DNA of 12,154 nucleotides, taken from CAVSUR01 sp052143655 (lineage in GTDB: Bacteria; Actinomycetota; Actinomycetes; Streptosporangiales; Streptosporangiaceae). Every line of letters starts with the position of its first letter. Within the stretch, counting starts at the first letter, position 1. The stretch lies in NCBI GenBank assembly GCA_052143655.1, contig JBKQSL010000546.1:1-12154 (forward strand), given 5' to 3'. Positions 8,430-12,154 of the stretch are shown piece after piece. The notes under the pieces were generated by a model. That model was given only the letters and a program-made list of their open reading frames with translations, did no database searches and was not told the DNA's origin. The position numbers were made by a program, and so were the translations under genes.

Positions 8430-8625
8430 TCCCGGAGTTGGGGGATGGCGGCCGGCCCGCCGCCTGCAGTTGGCTTAACCGAAGCCGGGGCGAGGTGCGC
8501 CTCGCTGCGCAGCGCGTGGGCAGTCTGACCGGTGCAGCCGGTTCGCCTGCCGGCGGCACCGGGACTGCGGCTGGCATCGCCGGGGTAGCTGCCCGGCGAT
8601 ACGGCCGCGGGGGGGCCCGCGGGCC
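8430..8625. other. Hairpin-rich spacer without a gene
   Basis: No gene is supported here. Several short inverted repeats lie close together: GCGAGG/CCTCGC at 8490-8495 and 8500-8505 around a 4-base loop, CTGCGCAG at 8505-8512, ACCGG/CCGGT at 8528-8532 and 8538-8542, and GGCCCGCGGGCC at 8614-8625. Each is individually expected by chance in such GC-rich DNA, and none is followed by a T-run. Translations across the stretch are Arg/Gly/Pro-rich in all frames and show no domain. Confidence 0.4.
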
Positions 8626-8973
8626 GTGCCAGGCGTGCCCCGCCCCGGCATCGGGGGTTCACCGGGCCCTGATGAGGTTGCCCGCAGGTCTGTGGCGGGC
8701 GCCCGGTGCCCCGTCGGCCCTGACCATCGCGTCCCGTCGTCCCGGGCGGGCGCCGCGGCGCTGGCCGAGATCCCGGGCGTCCGCGGCTATACGGCGCTGC
8801 ACCCGCGCTGGCTGTACCTGGCCGCCGATCTGATCTCCCGGGGCCTTGCCCCGCTGACCGTGGTCCTCGCCGCGCTGGCACTGGTCTGGCTGTGCGTCAC
8901 CGGCCGCTGGACGCCGGGCGGTCCGGCGTCCGCGATGGCGCCGGCCCGCGCGGGGCCGCCCGCCCGGGCCTGA
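8626..8973 (+). CDS. Short frame with a membrane segment, possible PAP2-like fragment
   Basis: This is a doubtful gene of 115 codons starting at GTG 8626; another GTG lies at 8692. Neither start has a convincing ribosome-binding site. The first 45 residues look non-coding (Gly/Pro/Arg-rich). From about 8755 the codon third positions are strongly G/C and the translation becomes protein-like: HPRWLYLAADLISRG, then a hydrophobic span of about 18 residues ending in WLCVTGRW. This resembles the region before and into the second membrane helix of PAP2 phosphatases, and the neighbouring phosphatase has a similar PRWLWL followed by a hydrophobic helix. None of the PAP2 catalytic motifs is present. 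The last 77 bases overlap the 3' end of the convergent phosphatase gene, and the tail there is low-complexity. It could be a decayed PAP2 copy, a small membrane protein, or nothing. Confidence 0.3.
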   Translation: MPGVPRPGIGGSPGPDEVARRSVAGARCPVGPDHRVPSSRAGAAALAEIPGVRGYTALHPRWLYLAADLISRGLAPLTVVLAALALVWLCVTGRWTPGGPASAMAPARAGPPARA

Positions 8974-9706
8974 GCCGGCCGGCGGCCTGCCGCGTCAGCC
9001 GGTCCCGGCCCGGCCAGCGCGCCAGCATCAGGATGAGCGCGGCCACCGCCCAGCCGGCCACTACGTCAGAGGTCCAGTGGTCGTCGCACCACACCAGGGC
9101 CACGCCTACGATGACGCAGACCGCCACGGCGACCGGGACCGCCGAGCCGCGCAGCCATTCCGGCAGCACCGGGGCCAGCAGCACCGCAGCCAGGATGTAG
9201 CACACAGTGGCCGTGGCGCTGTGACCAGACGGGAACGAGCCCCAGCCGCCCGGCGGCAGCGGCGGCTGCCCGGGACCGGCCCGGCCGATTGCGATCTTGG
9301 CCGGGATGACGGTCGCCGCCAGCAGCACGACGCTGAGCGCGGCGGTCAGCACCGGGCGCAGGCTGCGCTGCCGGATGGCCGCCACGACCGCGGCCAGCGC
9401 CAGCACCAGCCCGGCCTCCTGCGTCCGGCCCAGGTTCACCACCAGGTTCGCGACGGCGAGCTTGCGGTCCTGCAGCCACAGCCATCTCGGCGAGTTGGCC
9501 CGGGCCAGCACCGCGGCGCGGATCCGCTCGTCCAGCGTCACCATCGGCCCGCCGGTGCGCACCTCGATGGTCATGATGACCAGCAGCAGCACCAGCGCGG
9601 CCGGCACCGGCCACGGCCGTTGCCGCAGCCCGCCGGCCCAGCCCGGCGTCGCCAGGACGTCCGAGGCTGCTTCTGCAGTGACTCCTGCGGCAGATGTGTC
9701 CTTCAT
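8897..9706 (-). CDS. PAP2-family membrane phosphatase
   Basis: This encodes an integral membrane protein of 269 residues, of the type 2 phosphatidic acid phosphatase superfamily, which removes phosphate from lipid or isoprenoid phosphates (for example undecaprenyl diphosphate). Hydrophobic helices lie near 34-46, 96-112, 119-136, 165-182, 188-206 and 215-231. Motif 2 is classical, PSGHS at 159-163 with the general acid His162. Motif 1 is KIAIGRAGP (Lys137 to Pro145), with Gly where the usual KX6RP has Arg. Motif 3 is CDDHWTSDVVAG with the nucleophile His210 and Asp214, but without the usual SR before it. The tail after 235 is Arg/Pro/Ala-rich. I chose ATG 9706, which has AAGG nine bases upstream, over the GTG at 9742, which lies inside a tandem duplication. 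The gene appears monocistronic; its substrate is unknown. Confidence 0.9.
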   Translation of the reverse strand: MKDTSAAGVTAEAASDVLATPGWAGGLRQRPWPVPAALVLLLVIMTIEVRTGGPMVTLDERIRAAVLARANSPRWLWLQDRKLAVANLVVNLGRTQEAGLVLALAAVVAAIRQRSLRPVLTAALSVVLLAATVIPAKIAIGRAGPGQPPLPPGGWGSFPSGHSATATVCYILAAVLLAPVLPEWLRGSAVPVAVAVCVIVGVALVWCDDHWTSDVVAGWAVAALILMLARWPGRDRLTRQAAGRLRPGRAAPRGPAPSRTPDRPASSGR

Positions 9707-9719
9707 CCGAACTGACCTT

Positions 9720-9761
9720 ACCCGTCCGGGTTCAGTCGGCACCCGTCCGGGTTCAGTCGGC
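9720..9761. repeat. Perfect 21-base tandem duplication
   Basis: The 21 bases at 9720-9740 (beginning ACCCGTCCGG, ending TCAGTCGGC) are repeated exactly at 9741-9761. The duplication lies directly upstream of the PAP2 gene (ATG at 9706, minus strand) and abuts the vapC fragment on its other side, so it marks the junction between the two. It may contain doubled promoter or regulator sites, or be a scar of the rearrangement that truncated vapC. Confidence 0.9.
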
Positions 9762-9891
9762 CATACGAGCAGATTGCCTCGGTCGCGATCGCTGCGGGCT
9801 TCCGCTTTTCACCACCAATCCGGCGGACTTCGCCGGCCTCGGGCAGTTGCTGACTGTCGTGCCCGTCCGCCGTCCGGCGGCTGCCAGCTAG
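9758..9891 (+). pseudogene. VapC (PIN-domain toxin) C-terminal remnant, frameshifted
   Basis: Two plus-strand frames together give the end of a VapC-type PIN ribonuclease toxin. The frame through 9758 reads RPYEQIASVAIAAG; a second frame, one base shifted, then reads GLPLFTTNPADFAGL followed by a hydrophobic strand ending VVPV, and stops at the TAG at 9889-9891. This matches the family's ending, in which an R-Y-D..IAA helix is followed by GLPLxTxNxxDF; the Asn/Asp of TTNPADF belong to the conserved acidic site. Restoring a single G in the run around 9799-9803 would join the two frames, so a one-base deletion is the simplest explanation. Everything N-terminal of this point, including the first catalytic Asp, and any vapB antitoxin gene, is missing. 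The fragment begins exactly where the tandem duplication ends. It should not make an active toxin. Confidence 0.72.
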
Positions 9892-9928
9892 CGGGTCGGC
9901 CCGGTATCCGGGTCCCTCGGGGCTGTGG

Positions 9929-10339
9929 TCAGCTCAGGAACGACAGCCGGACGTGCCGGTCGGGGTTGTCTGGGTTGAGGTCGACCAGGGCGATCGACTG
10001 CCAGGTGCCGAGGGTCAGCGAGCCGCCGATGACCGGGATGGTCGCGTACGGCGGTATCAGCGCCGGCATGACGTGCGTGCGGCCGTGCCCGCGGGCCCCG
10101 TGCGCGTGCCGCCACCGGTCGTCGGCCGGCAGCAGGTCGCCGAGGGCGGCGAGCAGGTCGGCGTCGCTGCCCGAGCCCAGTTCCATCAGTGCCACCCCGG
10201 CGGTGGCGTGCGGCACGAAGATGTGCAGCAGCCCGTCGCCGCCGCCGGCCGCCTGCCGGGCGAAATCCGCGCACTGGCCGGTGATGTCGGCCACCCGCTC
10301 GCGATTGCCGGTCCGGATCGCAAAAGTCGTCGTCTTCAT
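9929..10339 (-). CDS. YjbQ family protein (UPF0047)
   Basis: This encodes a soluble protein of 136 residues, the normal size for the YjbQ/UPF0047 family. Some members are described as having weak thiamine-phosphate synthase activity; the true role is unsettled. Diagnostic stretches are LLHIFVPHATAGVALME (37-53; His44), HGRTHVMPALI (85-95; His85 and His89) and IPVIGGSLTLGTWQSI (101-116), all fitting the conserved metal/active-site pattern of the family. The frame is open upstream to 10534, but that extension is Arg/Pro-rich and unlike the family; ATG 10339 starts exactly where homologous sequence begins. The ribosome-binding site is weak (GTGAGA region) and a 16-base perfect palindrome lies 19 bases upstream. 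It runs in the same direction as the TetR/SDR unit but 298 bases beyond its last intact gene, so it is probably separately transcribed. Confidence 0.9.
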   Translation of the reverse strand: MKTTTFAIRTGNRERVADITGQCADFARQAAGGGDGLLHIFVPHATAGVALMELGSGSDADLLAALGDLLPADDRWRHAHGARGHGRTHVMPALIPPYATIPVIGGSLTLGTWQSIALVDLNPDNPDRHVRLSFLS

Positions 10340-10357
10340 GGCTGTGACTGTCTCACG

Positions 10358-10373
10358 GCCGCCGCGCGGCGGC
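10358..10373. other. 16-base perfect palindrome upstream of the YjbQ gene
   Basis: GCCGCCGCGCGGCGGC is self-complementary and lies 19 bases before the YjbQ ATG on the minus strand. As RNA it would form a 6-bp stem with a 4-base loop in the leader. It could end transcripts from the SDR side or limit translation of the YjbQ gene, but it has no U-tract and no proven role. Confidence 0.35.
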
Positions 10374-10500
10374 GCGGGGCTTGAGCAGCAACGGAACCAC
10401 GAATGGCGATAGCGGGCAGGAGGCTCGATAAGTCGTCGCTCTGGCCGGTCGGACGTGGGGGGTGAGAGCGCGCCGGGTGGAGTCCTGCCGTAGCTCGACC

Positions 10501-10572
10501 ACGGTGGCGCTGTTCGTCGTCGGTGGTCGCCCACAGTTGGAAGTAGTCCTTGACCAGGTCGGTCGCGTTCGC
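10501..10572 (-). pseudogene. NTF2/SnoaL-like N-terminal fragment without a start codon
   Basis: Reading the minus strand from 10572 to 10501 gives ANATDLVKDYFQLWATTDDE then QRHR, which strongly resembles the first helix and turn of SnoaL-like (NTF2-fold) proteins: D-L-V..Y...W..TD...R. A good ribosome-binding stretch, GAAAGGA, lies about eight bases upstream, as for an intact gene, but there is no ATG, GTG or TTG in frame between the SDR stop and this stretch. After the last Arg the match is lost in every frame and nothing of the remaining fold is present before the YjbQ gene. I read it as the head of a third gene of the tetR-SDR unit, cut off and with its start codon lost. SDR plus NTF2-like pairs are common in actinomycete catabolic or biosynthetic clusters. 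The remaining bases down to 10340 hold no gene. Confidence 0.45.
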
Positions 10573-10637
10573 GAGGTGAGTTCCTTTCTTCGGTGGTTGT
10601 CCCTGCGGTGGTGCGTTTGCTGGGGGTGGTCGAGGCC

Positions 10638-11408
10638 TCAGGCGACCTTGACCGCGCCGCCGTCGATGCGGTGGTCAGAGCCGGTGATGCTGGCGGCCAG
10701 GGGCGATAGGAGGAAGGTGATCAGCGCGGCGACCTCGTCGGGTTCGGCCAGGCGGCCGGTGAGCATCCCGAGCATGGCCGGGACTTGGGTCAGGAACTGG
10801 CCGTGGGGTGCCCCGGCCGCGGCGGCGAACTTGGCGCCGAGCCCGTCGGGGCTTTCCCAGACGCCGGTGCGGGTGGGGCCGGGCGTGACCGTGACGACCC
10901 GGACTCCTTGGCGGCTGAATTCCTCGGCCAGCCCCTTGCCGAGTGCTTTGAGCGCTGCCTTGGCCACGTTGTAGGCGAGTGGGGGTCCGGCCGGCTGCCA
11001 GGCGCCCATCGACGACACGTTGACGATGACCCCGCCACGCGCCGCCAGCCCTGGCAGCAGTGCCCGGCTTACCCGCACGGCGCTCATCAGGTTCATCTGG
11101 AGCATCTGGTCCCAGTGGTCGTCGTCCAGGTCGAGGAAGCCGGAGGTCTCTGCGCCCCGCCCGCCGCCGACGTTGTTGACCAGAAGGTCGACCTGGTCGG
11201 TCCAGGCCAGCAACGGCTCGGCACCAGCCGCGGATGACAGGTCCGCGGACACCGCGGTCGCGCCGGTGGCTTGCAGTCCTTCGGTCACCGTTCTGGTCAC
11301 GCCGACGACGTGGACGCCCTCGGTCACCAGTGCTCGGACCGTTGCCAGGCCGATGCCCCGTCCGGCCCCGGTCACGATCGCGGTCTTGCCGTGCAGGTGA
11401 AGATCCAT
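10638..11408 (-). CDS. Short-chain dehydrogenase/reductase (classical SDR)
   Basis: This encodes a cytoplasmic NAD(P)-dependent oxidoreductase of 256 residues, the typical classical SDR length. Features seen are the cofactor loop TGAGRGIG (13-20), ADL (55-57), NNVG (78-81, in place of NNAG), structural Asn106 and the catalytic Ser133, Tyr146 and Lys150 (NVSSMG...YNVAK); the tetrad is complete. The C-terminal ITGSDHRIDGGAVKV pattern closes the fold. Residues after the second beta-strand (GVTRT, 36-40) suggest NADP, a weak inference. ATG 11408 is preceded by AAAGG with six bases between; an in-frame upstream start at 11480 adds 24 residues that do not fit the family. The gene lies 74 bases downstream of tetR on the same strand, with a candidate operator just upstream, so it is probably a target of that regulator. 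The substrate is unknown. Confidence 0.93.
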   Translation of the reverse strand: MDLHLHGKTAIVTGAGRGIGLATVRALVTEGVHVVGVTRTVTEGLQATGATAVSADLSSAAGAEPLLAWTDQVDLLVNNVGGGRGAETSGFLDLDDDHWDQMLQMNLMSAVRVSRALLPGLAARGGVIVNVSSMGAWQPAGPPLAYNVAKAALKALGKGLAEEFSRQGVRVVTVTPGPTRTGVWESPDGLGAKFAAAAGAPHGQFLTQVPAMLGMLTGRLAEPDEVAALITFLLSPLAASITGSDHRIDGGAVKVA

Positions 11409-11420
11409 CAGGCACCTTTC

Positions 11421-11455
11421 TTGAACTCTAGGTACAGAAAATGGGTGAGGGTCCG
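11421..11455 (-). promoter_or_regulatory. Candidate operator and promoter upstream of the SDR gene
   Basis: TTGAACTCTAGGTACA at 11421-11436 (plus-strand reading), with a preceding TTC, matches 15 of 19 positions of a motif upstream of tetR. It lies in the 74-base tetR-SDR gap, 12 bases before the SDR start. On the minus strand TAGAGT (11430-11425) within it is an acceptable -10, with a weak -35 candidate CGGACC at 11455-11450, so a bound TetR protein would cover the promoter. The dyad symmetry of this copy is imperfect. Confidence 0.4.
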
Positions 11456-11482
11456 CCCGGTGCATCGTGACCGGAATCACGG

Positions 11483-12073
11483 CTACCCGGGTGGCGACAA
11501 GGAGTCGATCGCTGCCTCGACCACCGGTGTCAGGTCGAGGGGGTCACGGACCGTCTTGACCAGCAACTGCAGTCCGACGCCCGTGGTGAACAGGTGTGCA
11601 CCGAGGGCCGCGGCGGGGATGTCCTGGCGGATCTCTCCCGCCCGTTGCCCCTCGGTGATCACGGACTGCAGGGCGCCCTGGGTCCGTTCGAACATGTGCC
11701 GCACATCGAGGGTTGCCTTGGGGTCGGCGCTGGCCATCTCGGCCGCTGTGTTCACCGCCATGCAGCCGCGCCGGTCCGGGCCGGCGGCGTTGGCCTCGAT
11801 GATGAACTGCAGCGCGGCCCGCAGTCGCAGCTTGACCGGTCCCGGTTGGTCGATGATGCGCGTCAGGGTGTCCGCCTGTTGCTGCCGGTACCGCTCCAAG
11901 GCGCGGTCGAACAGCGCCCTCTTGCTGCCGAACGTGGCATACAGGCTTCCCTTGCCGATACCCAGTTCGTCGACCAGGTCCTGCGGCGTGGTGCCCGCGT
12001 ACCCCTTCCGCCAGAAGACATCCATGGCCGCATCCACGGCCGCATCCGGATCGAACTGCTTGGGCCTCCCCAC
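11483..12073 (-). CDS. TetR/AcrR-family transcriptional regulator
   Basis: This is a DNA-binding repressor-type protein of 196 residues. The N-terminal helix-turn-helix (about 28-48, TTPQDLVDELGIGKGSLYATF) is the clear TetR signature, preceded by GRPKQFD and an amphipathic helix (AAMDVFWRKGY). The C-terminal ligand/dimer half contains RRGCMAVNTAAEMA, which places it in a large group of TetR proteins with that motif; no ligand can be inferred. The start is GTG; AGGG lies eight bases upstream, and the same bases form part of a possible -10, so the transcript could be leaderless. It heads a minus-strand unit with the SDR gene, and a related 19-base motif lies before each gene, suggesting autoregulation and control of the SDR. 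Base composition (about 66-68% G+C in sampled lines) is lower than in hrpA, so the unit may be acquired. Confidence 0.93.
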   Translation of the reverse strand: MGRPKQFDPDAAVDAAMDVFWRKGYAGTTPQDLVDELGIGKGSLYATFGSKRALFDRALERYRQQQADTLTRIIDQPGPVKLRLRAALQFIIEANAAGPDRRGCMAVNTAAEMASADPKATLDVRHMFERTQGALQSVITEGQRAGEIRQDIPAAALGAHLFTTGVGLQLLVKTVRDPLDLTPVVEAAIDSLSPPG

Positions 12074-12080
12074 CTGAGCG

Positions 12081-12114
12081 ACCCTACCACAATTTTGAAC
12101 CTCAAGGTCAAGAA
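12081..12114 (-). promoter_or_regulatory. Candidate tetR promoter with overlapping operator
   Basis: On the minus strand TTGACC (12111-12106) and TAGGGT (12086-12081) form a -35/-10 pair with a long 19-base spacer. The -10 ends only seven bases before the GTG at 12073, so transcription would begin at or very near the start codon. TTGACCTTGAGGTTCA (minus strand, 12111-12096) has the core dyad ACCT-NN-AGGT and overlaps the -35, as expected for an autorepressing TetR. The local AT-rich patch stands out from its surroundings. Confidence 0.4.
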
Positions 12115-12154
12115 CCGGGGTTGGTCGGGCGCCGCCCGGACTCGGTGAGAGGTG

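Noticed and set aside
7388..8833. A 481-codon plus-strand open frame crossing the kinase 3' end, the FHA gene and the spacer
   Set aside because: It is antisense to the FHA gene, overlaps the kinase gene in another frame and has no recognisable domain.
10340..10534. An N-terminal extension of the YjbQ protein
   Set aside because: Family similarity starts exactly at ATG 10339; the extension is Arg/Pro-rich and crosses the NTF2-like fragment in another frame.
11271..12077. A plus-strand open frame covering tetR and part of the SDR gene
   Set aside because: It is antisense to two genes with clear family motifs and has a Ser/Arg/Pro-rich translation without a domain.
1..12154. tRNA genes, CRISPR array, insertion sequence or attachment site
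   Set aside because: Reading both strands gave no T-loop-like GTTCGA stretch in a tRNA context, no regularly spaced repeats, no transposase motifs and no terminal inverted repeats flanking any segment.

Overview
This is high-GC DNA, about 73-75% G+C in hand-counted lines on the left and about 66-68% in lines sampled from the tetR gene on the right. GTG starts are common and the gene set is typical: a large HrpA helicase, a one-pass membrane Ser/Thr kinase, an FHA protein, a TetR/SDR pair and VapC remains. Together these point to an actinomycete (Streptomyces/Streptosporangium-like breadth; no finer placement is safe from sequence alone). No tRNA, rRNA, CRISPR array, transposase or phage gene was seen.

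Layout, left to right. Bases 1-330 hold no confident gene. An aldo/keto reductase (331-1293, +) converges, 17 bases away, on a 1368-residue DEAH RNA helicase of the HrpA type (1311-5417, -). A 379-base divergent spacer leads to a receptor-like Ser/Thr protein kinase (5797-7473, +), which has a cytoplasmic kinase domain, one membrane span and a small extracellular beta-rich domain. The kinase converges on a gene for an FHA-domain protein (7541-8368, -), with a perfect 18-base palindrome between the two stops. Next come a GC-rich spacer with several small hairpins, a short plus-strand frame with a membrane segment that may be a gene remnant, and a PAP2-type membrane phosphatase (8897-9706, -). 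A perfect 21-base tandem duplication sits just before the phosphatase gene, followed by the C-terminal piece of a VapC/PIN toxin broken by what looks like a single-base deletion. A YjbQ-family protein (9929-10339, -) comes next. The right end is a minus-strand unit: a TetR regulator (11483-12073), a short-chain dehydrogenase (10638-11408) and a start-less fragment of an NTF2/SnoaL-like gene (10501-10572).

How the genes may work together: the kinase and the FHA protein are natural partners, since FHA domains read phosphothreonine, but the link here is only proximity. The TetR and SDR genes look co-regulated because a related 19-base motif occurs upstream of both, overlapping the proposed promoter of each. 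The 8.6-10.6 kb segment is a small graveyard (two likely gene relics, one possible third, and a tandem duplication) and is the least ordinary part. I found no convincing new multi-gene system. The most useful leads are the shared TetR-site candidate, the two relics and the motif-variant PAP2 enzyme.
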